Of a stretch of 11,568 bases of DNA, positions 1 through 6,472 are shown one piece after another. The DNA comes from Deltaproteobacteria bacterium (GTDB lineage Bacteria; Desulfobacterota; DSM-4660; Desulfatiglandales; Desulfatiglandaceae): NCBI GenBank assembly GCA_019313765.1, contig JAFDAP010000082.1, forward strand, positions 1 through 11,568. Reading direction: 5' to 3'. A model generated the notes under the pieces. It had not been told where the DNA came from. It ran no database searches and was given only the letters and a program-made list of their open reading frames with translations. Position numbers and translations under genes: made by a program. How positions within the stretch are numbered: position 1 is the first letter of the stretch; each line of letters starts with the position of its first letter.

Positions 1-7
1 TGGCCTT

Positions 8-1297
8 TCACCGCACAGGCCGGTTGAAATAGCCAAGCTCCACATCCGGGAATTCCTTATTAAGGAGGGCCGCCATCTCTTTTATTCCCACGGCAGGTGA
101 ATTGGATTCCGGCATCTTTTCCAGGTAAAGCTGGGGGTCAATATCCAGGTTTTTCAGGTGAATAAAATTGACACCTGTTTTTTGAATCAGCAGCATTAAC
201 GCCTCTACTTCTTCTTCCTGGTCCGTAATCCCCGGAAAGACAAGATAGTTTATCATGGTATAGAGCCCCATTTCCTTGGAAAGGGTGATGGAGGCGACCA
301 CATCCTCAAAAGCATAGTTCTTTGGCCGGTGATAGGCATTGTAGAATTCGGGCCGGGCGCTGTTCATGCTGATCCTTATGGAGTCCAGGCCACTATTGGC
401 AATCTCTCGAATCCGTTCGGGCCGGCTCCCGTTTGTGTTGAGATTGATGGTCCCTTTGTCCGTCCGCTTTCTGATCTTCCTGATACTCTCCGCAATAAGC
501 CTGTACTGCGTGAGGGGTTCTCCTTCACAGCCCTGGCCGAAACTCACGATAGGCTCAGGCGCCTGATTCAGGTGATTGACCGACAGAGATACAATTTCCT
601 CTGTTGACGGCCTGAAACATATCCTGTCCTGTGATGCCTCGCATGACCCTTCAGGCTGAAAAGAAAGACATCCGAGGCAGGATGCATTACACGCCTGGCT
701 GACAGGGAGCGGGGCCTCCCACCTCTTGAGGAACAGGTTTTTGGCCGCAAAACAATGGTTTACCGTGGCGCAATTGACGAGGTGTTCCACAAGTGGACTC
801 GATCCGTGCTCTTTCCGGTATTTCTCTATGGCCGGAACAAGTTCCCTGTCATCGTAATTCTTTGGGTCCCACTTGTGGTTGTATTCGATCCTGAATCCGG
901 CAGCCGAATATGACCCATCCATGAATCCCACGGCCGTGTAGGCCCACATGGGCAGGGTATACGATTTCGGGCCATAATCAACTGCCGGAAGGTGACTTCT
1001 CACCAATCCCGGTTCCAAGAATGCGGCCACGGCAAAGCACTCGGTCATGACCCCGTCAACCTCGATTTCGGAAACGGTTTTCAATTCGCCCGTTGACGGA
1101 TCAAGACCCATGGGGGGGCAATCAGGGATAAAAAAGAGCTTGCTGAATTCCGGCAGGGGTATGAGGTCCTCCGGTTTCAGGTCGGCCGGGGACGGCCCCG
1201 AAAAGCCCGCCATCCGAAAATAGGGATGGTCATAGATCCGGCCCTCTTTATCTGCATAGAGCATATATGGCAGGTTTCTTAAGTCTTCATTTCCCAT
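8..1297 (-). CDS. Radical SAM protein with uncharacterised N-terminal region
   Basis: This 429-residue protein carries the radical SAM cluster motif CxxxCxxC as CNASCLGC (Cys203, Cys207, Cys210), which binds a [4Fe-4S] cluster and S-adenosylmethionine. A glycine-rich FGQGCEGEP stretch near residues 253-261 sits where the SAM-contacting GGE-like motif is expected, and NLNTNGS (285-291) and IRISMNSA (307-314) fit later barrel strands. The cluster lies unusually far in, after about 200 residues that I cannot assign to a known domain. Extra cysteines at 218 and 227 follow the motif, but I see no clear second cluster. The substrate is unknown. The gene is complete, with its stop at bases 8-10. It is divergent from the histidine kinase gene, so the two share an upstream region. 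The Shine-Dalgarno sequence before the ATG is weak. The superfamily call is firm; the function is open. Confidence 0.85.
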   Translation of the reverse strand: MGNEDLRNLPYMLYADKEGRIYDHPYFRMAGFSGPSPADLKPEDLIPLPEFSKLFFIPDCPPMGLDPSTGELKTVSEIEVDGVMTECFAVAAFLEPGLVRSHLPAVDYGPKSYTLPMWAYTAVGFMDGSYSAAGFRIEYNHKWDPKNYDDRELVPAIEKYRKEHGSSPLVEHLVNCATVNHCFAAKNLFLKRWEAPLPVSQACNASCLGCLSFQPEGSCEASQDRICFRPSTEEIVSLSVNHLNQAPEPIVSFGQGCEGEPLTQYRLIAESIRKIRKRTDKGTINLNTNGSRPERIREIANSGLDSIRISMNSARPEFYNAYHRPKNYAFEDVVASITLSKEMGLYTMINYLVFPGITDQEEEVEALMLLIQKTGVNFIHLKNLDIDPQLYLEKMPESNSPAVGIKEMAALLNKEFPDVELGYFNRPVR

Positions 1298-1352
1298 ATC
1301 TAATACCAGGGTTTATTTATAACATAGCGATTCCCGCTTCAAGCCTAATTTG

Positions 1353-1382
1353 TTGACCTTCGACCTCTTTTTGGAATAGAAT
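1353..1382 (+). promoter_or_regulatory. Candidate sigma-70 promoter for the two-component operon
   Basis: TTGACC (1353-1358) is separated by 18 bases from TAGAAT (1377-1382). Each box matches the consensus at five of six positions. Transcription would start near 1389 and leave a leader of about 120 bases before the kinase start at 1511. No operator or riboswitch is evident in the leader. Prediction from sequence only. Confidence 0.45.
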
Positions 1383-1510
1383 GCTTGGTAAAATAAGCCT
1401 GTTTTTATCCCACGCCGGTCCCAATCCCCAAATTTCCGGTGGACGGCACAGGCTTTTCCAGTAGGAAATGAACCGGATTAAGACAGCATTGATAAAGATT
1501 TGCAATATCT

Positions 1511-2935
1511 ATGACACCGATAAATCAAAATACACGAGCAAAAGGGAAACAGTTTCGGCTGGTAAAGTTCTTTGCTTATGCAAGCTTTATTATCCTGATT
1601 TTGTTTAGCTTTCCATTCTCAGTGGTCATCTCCCAACAGGCCAAAGACATCTTGATGAGAAGTTATGAAAATTATGCCCTGTTGGTAGGCGAAAACCTCA
1701 ATCACCAGGTCTTTCAGAATTTTTCCATTCCCGTGTCCAGGCGGTACGGGCACATCAGCCTCAGGGAAAAAGAGCAATACGAATTGTTGGATCGAGTCGT
1801 TAGGAATACAATCCACGGCTTTAACGTCGATATTGTCAACATCTATGCTATTCGCCAGGGAGTTATCGCCTACAGCACCGAATCCAGGGCCTTAGGCAAA
1901 AAAGTAAAAACGTCCCCGGGGTACGATAAGGCGGTTAACGGAGAGCACTCCTCCGGAGTCCTGGCCAAAGGTGATAATCTCTGGGGGCTTGGAATAGAAA
2001 GGATAGGAGGAGAGAAAAAACTCAGGACCTACATACCTTTCAGGGGAGTAAATCCCTTTACAGGTGAGAATGAAATCTTTGGCGTTTTCGAGTTGATTCA
2101 GGACATGACCCAGGAATACCGGTCCATCGTCAAACTCCAGTATTTCATCTTCGGGCTCTCCACTCTTATCATGGGCCTCATATTCGTGGCGCTCATCTTG
2201 ATTGTCCGTAAGGCCGAAAGGATCATCGAAGAAAGGGCCAGGGAGCAGATGGAACTCGAGGCCCAGTTGAACCAGGCCGAACGCTTAGCTGCCTTAGGTC
2301 AGATGTGCGCCGGGGTTTCCCACGAGATCAGAAATCCATTGGGGATTATCCGGAGCACGGCGGAACTCATGGGTGGCATGGATGATGCCAATGATTCACA
2401 AAAGAAACTTTCCGGAGTCATTATCGAAGAATCGAGCAGGCTGAACAACATTGTCACGGAATTCTTAGATTTTGCCCGCCCTCTAAAGCCCAATCTCCAG
2501 GATTGTTATTTAGAAGAAGTATTGGATAAAAACCTGCAGTTCCTTGAACCCGAGCTTGACAAGAAAAAAATTGCCGTACATCATAACCTGGACGGTCGCT
2601 CTCTGAAACTCAGGGCCGACCCTCAACTCCTTTACAGAACCTTTCTCAACATCTTTGTCAATGCCGTTCAATCCATTGAAAACGGCGGCACTATCACAGT
2701 CAACGTGGAGGAGGCGAAAAACCACTATGTCGTTAGGATTGAAGATACCGGGTGCGGCATAAGCCAGGAAAACCTGAGCAAAATATTTGACCCTTTTTTC
2801 AGCACCAAAGAAACAGGGACCGGCCTCGGCGCCTCCATCGTCAGGAACATTATTGAAGCGCACGGTGGGTCCATACGCATAGAGAGCGAGGAAGGCACAG
2901 GCACAAAAGTCACGATCGAATTGCCAAGGGGCTAA
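1511..2935 (+). CDS. Membrane sensor histidine kinase (NtrB/HydH-like partner of a sigma-54 activator)
   Basis: This 474-residue inner-membrane kinase should sense a periplasmic or membrane signal and phosphorylate the response regulator encoded next. Hydrophobic helices lie at about residues 18-40 and 211-233, enclosing a periplasmic domain of about 170 residues. No HAMP domain is evident after the second helix, only a charged, probably coiled-coil linker (234-258). The H-box is SHEIRNP with phospho-acceptor His271. The ATPase part has the N-box around Asn384, DTGCGI (412-417), FDPFFST (426-432) and GTGLG (436-440). All catalytic boxes are present. The start at 1511 is forced: TGA and TAA lie a few codons upstream in the same frame with no other usable start between. 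The ribosome site is weak. Only three bases separate its stop from the regulator start. The stimulus cannot be read from the sequence. Confidence 0.92.
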   Translation: MTPINQNTRAKGKQFRLVKFFAYASFIILILFSFPFSVVISQQAKDILMRSYENYALLVGENLNHQVFQNFSIPVSRRYGHISLREKEQYELLDRVVRNTIHGFNVDIVNIYAIRQGVIAYSTESRALGKKVKTSPGYDKAVNGEHSSGVLAKGDNLWGLGIERIGGEKKLRTYIPFRGVNPFTGENEIFGVFELIQDMTQEYRSIVKLQYFIFGLSTLIMGLIFVALILIVRKAERIIEERAREQMELEAQLNQAERLAALGQMCAGVSHEIRNPLGIIRSTAELMGGMDDANDSQKKLSGVIIEESSRLNNIVTEFLDFARPLKPNLQDCYLEEVLDKNLQFLEPELDKKKIAVHHNLDGRSLKLRADPQLLYRTFLNIFVNAVQSIENGGTITVNVEEAKNHYVVRIEDTGCGISQENLSKIFDPFFSTKETGTGLGASIVRNIIEAHGGSIRIESEEGTGTKVTIELPRG

Positions 2936-2938
2936 TAA

Positions 2939-4306
2939 ATGGAAACCATCCTGATTGTAGATGACGAAAAGAACTATCTGGTTGTTCTTGAGGCCCTGTT
3001 AGGCCCGGAGGGATATGAAATCGTTACAACCGACAATGCCTCCGATGCCCTCCGTTCAGTGCGCGAGTCAGACCTGGATCTTGTCATCACCGATATGAAG
3101 ATGCCCGGCATGAGCGGGATGGAACTCTTAGAAGAGTGTAAGAAAGTAAGACCAGAACTTCCGGTTATCATGATGACGGCTTACGGGACAATCGAAATGG
3201 CTGTCGAGGCCATGAAAAAGCAAGCATATGATTACATTACCAAGCCTTTTAATAATGATGAATTAAAGCTGATCATAAAAAAGGGACTTGAAAATTATCG
3301 TCTCACCAAAGAAAACCGCCGCCTCAGCGAGGCCCTTTCGGACCGCTACAAGTACGGTAATATAATCGGCAAGAGCAAGCCCATGCTCAAGATTTACGAT
3401 TTGATCGGCAAAGTGGCACAATCCAGGGCATCTGTCTTTATTACAGGCCCTTCAGGTACCGGAAAAGAACTCATTGCCAAGGCCGTCCATTACAACAGCC
3501 CAAGGAAAGACCGGCCCTTCATTTCCATAAATTGCGGCGCTTTAACCGAAACCCTGCTTGAAAGCGAGCTTTTCGGCCATGAAAAGGGGGCCTTTACAGG
3601 GGCGGTGGCCATGAAAAAGGGGCGATTTGAAGTGGCTGACGGCGGAACGCTTTTTCTTGATGAGGTGGGTGACATGCCTGTGCTGCTGCAGGTCAAGCTC
3701 CTGAGGGTGCTCCAGGAGATGGAATTTGAAAGGGTAGGAGGAACCAGGACCATTAAGGTGGATGTCCGGGTATTGTCCGCCTCCAACAGAAACATAAAGG
3801 AGGATGTTGCCAACAATCTCTTCAGGGAAGACCTCTTTTACAGGCTCAATGTGATGGAACTTGAGGTTCCCCCCTTGCATGAACGGGTTGACGACATTCC
3901 ATTGCTTGTCAAACATTTTATTGAGAAATACAGAGAGGACAAAGGGGAAAACAAGCTCGAACTGAGCCCGGAGGCCTGGAAGGCCCTTTACACCTATATG
4001 TGGCCGGGAAACGTGAGGGAACTGGAAAATGTCATAGAAAGGGCTGTAGTATTGCGTTCAGGTGAAGTTATAACTAAGGAGGATCTACCCGATTTTTTGT
4101 TAGAAGAGAAAGAAGAGGAAATAGACCTCAACAAAATAGTGCCCGTGAATTTAACCCTCCCTGAGGCATTTGAACAACTTGAAGAAAAACTGATTAAAAG
4201 GGCGCTTAGATATTCGGACCAGGTGCAGTCCAGGGCTGCGGAGATGCTTGGCATCAGCAGACATGTAATGCACTATAAGATGAAAAAATACGGCATGTTA
4301 AAATAG
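2939..4306 (+). CDS. NtrC-family sigma-54-dependent response regulator
   Basis: This 455-residue activator has three domains. The receiver (1-120) contains Asp8/Asp9, phospho-acceptor Asp52, Thr80 and Lys102. The AAA+ domain (about 140-370) contains Walker A GPSGTGKE (170-177), the sigma-54-contacting loop GAFTGA (217-222), Walker B LFLDE (238-242) and an arginine-rich sensor region. A Fis-type helix-turn-helix closes the protein (about 425-455). When phosphorylated by the upstream kinase it should oligomerise on upstream sites and open sigma-54 promoters. The start follows the kinase stop by three bases, with AAGGGG as ribosome site inside the kinase's last codons. Directly after its stop come matching palindromes and a sigma-54 promoter, which are likely its own targets. 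The kinase-regulator-sRNA layout resembles CbrA-CbrB-crcZ, but I would not assign a gene name. Confidence 0.95.
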   Translation: METILIVDDEKNYLVVLEALLGPEGYEIVTTDNASDALRSVRESDLDLVITDMKMPGMSGMELLEECKKVRPELPVIMMTAYGTIEMAVEAMKKQAYDYITKPFNNDELKLIIKKGLENYRLTKENRRLSEALSDRYKYGNIIGKSKPMLKIYDLIGKVAQSRASVFITGPSGTGKELIAKAVHYNSPRKDRPFISINCGALTETLLESELFGHEKGAFTGAVAMKKGRFEVADGGTLFLDEVGDMPVLLQVKLLRVLQEMEFERVGGTRTIKVDVRVLSASNRNIKEDVANNLFREDLFYRLNVMELEVPPLHERVDDIPLLVKHFIEKYREDKGENKLELSPEAWKALYTYMWPGNVRELENVIERAVVLRSGEVITKEDLPDFLLEEKEEEIDLNKIVPVNLTLPEAFEQLEEKLIKRALRYSDQVQSRAAEMLGISRHVMHYKMKKYGMLK

Positions 4307-4326
4307 CTGTTGAAAATTTTTAACAG
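4307..4326 (+). promoter_or_regulatory. Palindrome 1: candidate activator-binding site
   Basis: The 20-mer CTGTTGAAAATTTTTAACAG pairs with its own reverse complement at 9 of 10 half-site positions. Its outer G/C pair (4306 and 4327) extends the symmetry and overlaps the last base of the regulator stop codon. It shares the TGTTRAAAA...TTTTAACA pattern with palindrome 2 and is centred about 210 bases before the predicted sigma-54 start, a typical enhancer position. It could instead fold as a weak hairpin at the end of the regulator mRNA, but no T-run follows. Confidence 0.5.
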
Positions 4327-4383
4327 CAAATTTAGTTTTAATGTCAAATAGTTAAGGAATACATCGCTATTAAGATGGATATT

Positions 4384-4403
4384 TTGTTAAAAAATTTTAA
4401 CAA
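4384..4403 (+). promoter_or_regulatory. Palindrome 2: candidate activator-binding site
   Basis: TTGTTAAAAAATTTTAACAA is a perfect 9-bp inverted repeat around two central bases. It is centred 77 bp (about 7.3 helical turns) downstream of palindrome 1 and about 133 bases upstream of the predicted sigma-54 transcript start. Two similar palindromes on nearly the same helix face upstream of a -24/-12 promoter is the usual arrangement for NtrC-type activators. The assignment to the adjacent regulator is inference. Confidence 0.55.
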
Positions 4404-4451
4404 CCCCTGGATTGATAATTGAGGAAGGGAAAGCCATATTCAACCAAAAAA

Positions 4452-4467
4452 TATTGAATTTTCAATA
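4452..4467 (+). repeat. Third AT-rich palindrome before the sigma-54 promoter
   Basis: TATTGAATTTTCAATA is a perfect 7-bp inverted repeat around two bases. It has a different half-site and a shorter centre than the two upstream palindromes, so it may be a degenerate third site, a site for another protein, or chance in AT-rich DNA. It lies about 67 bases before the predicted transcript start. Confidence 0.3.
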
Positions 4468-4499
4468 GGATACCGCTTAATTTTCGATAATCCCAAAAA

Positions 4500-4516
4500 T
4501 TGGCAAGCGTTTTGCA
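4500..4516 (+). promoter_or_regulatory. Sigma-54 (-24/-12) promoter
   Basis: TTGGCAAGCGTTTTGCA matches the consensus YTGGCACG-N4-TTGCW at every informative base but one (A for C in GGCAC). The invariant GG (4502-4503) and GC (4514-4515) are separated by exactly 10 bases. With the -12 base at 4515, transcription should start at about 4527 (A). No coding frame follows on this strand before the terminator, so the promoter most simply serves a short RNA. Confidence 0.75.
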
Positions 4517-4526
4517 TGTAAATACA

Positions 4527-4596
4527 ACAAACAACATTTACTCTTTCCTCCTAAAAAAGCCAGCCTCTCCCTGATCAAGAGAGGCTGGTTTTTTTT
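4527..4596 (+). ncRNA. Candidate sigma-54-dependent small RNA (about 70 nt)
   Basis: The transcript predicted from the sigma-54 promoter runs about 70 nt to the end of the terminator T-run. It has an unstructured A/C-rich 5' part (4527-4540, with AACAAACAACA, possibly suited to Hfq), a pyrimidine stretch TTTCCTCCT (4544-4552) complementary to a strong Shine-Dalgarno sequence, a short A-run, and a perfect 10-bp terminator hairpin followed by eight T. I see no start codon with an open frame inside it. The single-stranded CU-rich element before the terminator is a plausible seed for blocking ribosome sites on target mRNAs. The adjacent kinase and sigma-54 activator should control it. I do not recognise it as a known RNA family. 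The main alternative is that the hairpin serves only the convergent era operon and the promoter produces an era antisense RNA. Confidence 0.55.
4553..4596. terminator. Bidirectional intrinsic terminator
   Basis: CCAGCCTCTC (4560-4569) and GAGAGGCTGG (4579-4588) form a perfect 10-bp stem with a 9-base loop. Eight T (4589-4596) follow on the plus strand. Six A (4553-4558) precede the stem and give a T-run on the minus strand. It can therefore end the small RNA on the plus strand and the era operon on the minus strand, whose shifted-frame stop is at 4601-4603. Confidence 0.9.
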
Positions 4597-4600
4597 GCAC

Positions 4601-4706
4601 TCAATAACCCAGACGCCTGAGGGCCTTGGAATTTTTGGTCCAGTTCTTCTCTACCCGCACCTTTAAGTCAAGATATACCCTCACATTGAACATTTTCTCC
4701 AATGAC
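4601..4706 (-). pseudogene. era: Displaced C-terminal end of era, readable in another frame
   Basis: One base out of the era frame, this stretch reads SLEKMFNVRVYLDLKV, then RVEKNW, and ends in ALRRLGY before TGA at 4601-4603. That is the expected end of the Era KH domain (compare EMFEAPVHLELWVKV and RALRSLGY in the E. coli protein, recalled from memory). It shows the gene originally ran to 4601, close to the shared terminator, and that the frame was lost by a local deletion near 4706 rather than by loss of the 3' end. Confidence 0.75.
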
Positions 4707-5456
4707 CATCCGGCCCCTCTGTCCGATGAGGATCCCTTTCTGGGATTCGGTCTCCACGTGAATCCGGGCCGCAATAGAGAGGAGATCCCTGTCCGGTATC
4801 TCCTCCATTCTGTCCACTGTAACCGCCGACGAATACGGCAACTCCTGTCTCATATGAAAATAGATCTTTTCCCTGATAATCTCTGAAACCAGGAATGCCT
4901 CTGTCCGGTCCGTGGTCATGTCCTCCGGGAAAAACCGGGGGCCGGGCTTTAACCTCGATTTCAGCTCCTCAAGAAGGGCGTCCACCCCGTCACCTTTAAG
5001 TGCCGAAACAGGGATAATCACTTCAAATGGATGTGTTTGTCTCAACTTATCGATAACAGGTAAGATTTGTTCCTTTGGAAACATATCAATTTTGTTTATC
5101 ACTAAGATACAGGATTTTTTGAGCTTTTTGAGATTGCCCACCACGGATGGAATCTCGGGATCATCGGGACGTTGCATTTCTATGACGAGCAATACCAAAT
5201 CCACTTCTTGAGGGGTCGCCAGCGCGGATTCAACCATGCTTTCGTGAAGGGCGGACCTGGTCTTGTGGATGCCCGGCGTATCCACAAAAACCATTTGAAA
5301 CCCATCCCCATGATAAATCCCGGTGATACGGTTCCGGGTTGTCTGGGGCCTGGAAGATACAATGGCCAGTTTCGTTCCCAGGATGCGGTTCAAAAGTGTG
5401 GACTTGCCCACGTTGGGGGGACCTATGATGGCTATGAAACCCGATAAGAAACTCAT
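4668..5456 (-). CDS. era: GTPase Era, frameshifted in the KH domain
   Basis: Era is a GTPase that binds the 3' end of 16S rRNA and assists 30S subunit maturation. The GTPase part is intact: G1 GPPNVGKS (12-19), G2 region TTRNRITGI (39-47), DTPG (59-62), NKID (121-124) and SALK (151-154). The KH domain is normal up to IGQRGRM (residue 250). After that, about nine residues matching the KTIGIEARK segment of E. coli Era are missing, a net loss of about 26 nt. The frame then runs into unrelated residues and stops at 4668-4670. The normal C-terminus continues in the next frame to 4601. The start at 5456 is chosen because it makes an ATGA overlap with the upstream gene and gives the usual short Era N-terminus; an ATG seven codons earlier (5477) is less likely. 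Era is normally essential, so an assembly error is a serious possibility. Confidence 0.88.
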   Translation of the reverse strand: MSFLSGFIAIIGPPNVGKSTLLNRILGTKLAIVSSRPQTTRNRITGIYHGDGFQMVFVDTPGIHKTRSALHESMVESALATPQEVDLVLLVIEMQRPDDPEIPSVVGNLKKLKKSCILVINKIDMFPKEQILPVIDKLRQTHPFEVIIPVSALKGDGVDALLEELKSRLKPGPRFFPEDMTTDRTEAFLVSEIIREKIYFHMRQELPYSSAVTVDRMEEIPDRDLLSIAARIHVETESQKGILIGQRGRMVIGENVQCEGIS

Positions 5457-6472
5457 ATGTTTTCGATCCTTACACATCCGGGAGCAATGGAATCATCCGA
5501 TTCGACCCCGACAACCCTTGCGCCGGTCCTCTGCTCAATCCACTTTATGCCCTGATTTTTATATCCCCTGACCAGGTTGACCTCCTTTTTTGGGGCATGA
5601 ATCCTGATCTGTGACACCTGTCCCTGCCCTGGCAAACAGGATGCTATTTTTTTCAGATGTATACCCGAACGCACTAAGAATCCGAAAGCAGTATGCCAAG
5701 GTCCTGCCACAATCTGGCCCTCTTCCAGAAGGGTAGGGGAACTCATGAGCCCGATTCGAATAACCGGAATACCTTCTGACTCCAATCGTATGCAGCCCTC
5801 CATGCATATTTCTACGGCCTCTTCGAGGCTCAAGGGCGAATATCTCCCTTCGCTGTACCAGCGGACAAGTTCTGTCCCCCGAATAACTAAAGCAGGGTAA
5901 AGCCGGACCATATCCGGATGCAAACGTATGACCTTTGTGATGGTTGAGCGAAAGCAGTCATTGGAATCCCCGGGCAGGCCGGGCATGAGCTGGATCCCTA
6001 CCCTGAACCCGCACTCTCTTAGTGCCTGAACGCCTTTTACCGTATCCCCGGCAGTATGGCCCCGGTTAGAGAGGGAGAGCACGCGGTCGTCCATGGATTG
6101 TGCACCCAGCTCCACGGTGAAGACTCCGTAAGCTTTCATAAGGTCCAGGCGCTCCTTATCAAGTGCATCCGGCCGCGTAGAGACCCGAATAGATTGAAAC
6201 AATCCCCGTTTTATATAGGGCGCCACCGCCCCCAGAAGCGCTTTCATCCGTTCCTTTGAAAGCCGTGTAAAAGTGCCGCCGAAAAAGGCAACCTCCGGCC
6301 TTCTCCGTGGATCGAAGTCTCTTGAGCGGACAGCCGTATCAAGGATTTTTTCCACGTGTCTTCCGTTGACCGGGAACTTATGTTGTGAGGTTATTCTTTC
6401 CTGCTCGCAAAAGACGCACCGGTGTGGACATCCCATGTTGGGGATAAAGACAGGTACAATCAGGGGCTTCAT
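5453..6472 (-). CDS. Elp3-like radical SAM protein without acetyltransferase domain
   Basis: This 339-residue protein begins with the radical SAM motif CPHRCVFC (Cys15, Cys19, Cys22), followed by FFGGTFT and RVSTRPDAL. This pattern is typical of the radical SAM part of Elp3-related proteins. The GNAT acetyltransferase half of true Elp3 is absent, so it belongs with the stand-alone proteins often found beside rnc in Clostridia and other bacteria. Its function is not established; a role in RNA modification would fit its neighbours rnc and era but is inference. The start at 6472 gives an ATGA overlap with the rnc stop and has AAGGA five bases upstream. A start five codons earlier (6487) would overlap rnc by 19 bases. 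Its stop makes a second ATGA overlap with era, so the three genes should be translated in a coupled way. Confidence 0.85.
   Translation of the reverse strand: MKPLIVPVFIPNMGCPHRCVFCEQERITSQHKFPVNGRHVEKILDTAVRSRDFDPRRRPEVAFFGGTFTRLSKERMKALLGAVAPYIKRGLFQSIRVSTRPDALDKERLDLMKAYGVFTVELGAQSMDDRVLSLSNRGHTAGDTVKGVQALRECGFRVGIQLMPGLPGDSNDCFRSTITKVIRLHPDMVRLYPALVIRGTELVRWYSEGRYSPLSLEEAVEICMEGCIRLESEGIPVIRIGLMSSPTLLEEGQIVAGPWHTAFGFLVRSGIHLKKIASCLPGQGQVSQIRIHAPKKEVNLVRGYKNQGIKWIEQRTGARVVGVESDDSIAPGCVRIENI

Noticed and set aside
1371..1386. Possible sigma-54 promoter before the kinase gene (TTGG...GC)
   Set aside because: GG and GC are only 8 bases apart instead of 10, and a reasonable sigma-70 promoter overlaps the site.
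4306..4327. Palindrome 1 as a terminator of the regulator gene
   Set aside because: The stem is AT-rich with no clear loop and no T-run after it, and its sequence matches palindrome 2, which favours a protein-binding site.
4626..4886. 86-codon plus-strand frame opposite era
   Set aside because: It is the antisense shadow of the era coding region; it has no convincing ribosome site and no recognisable protein features.
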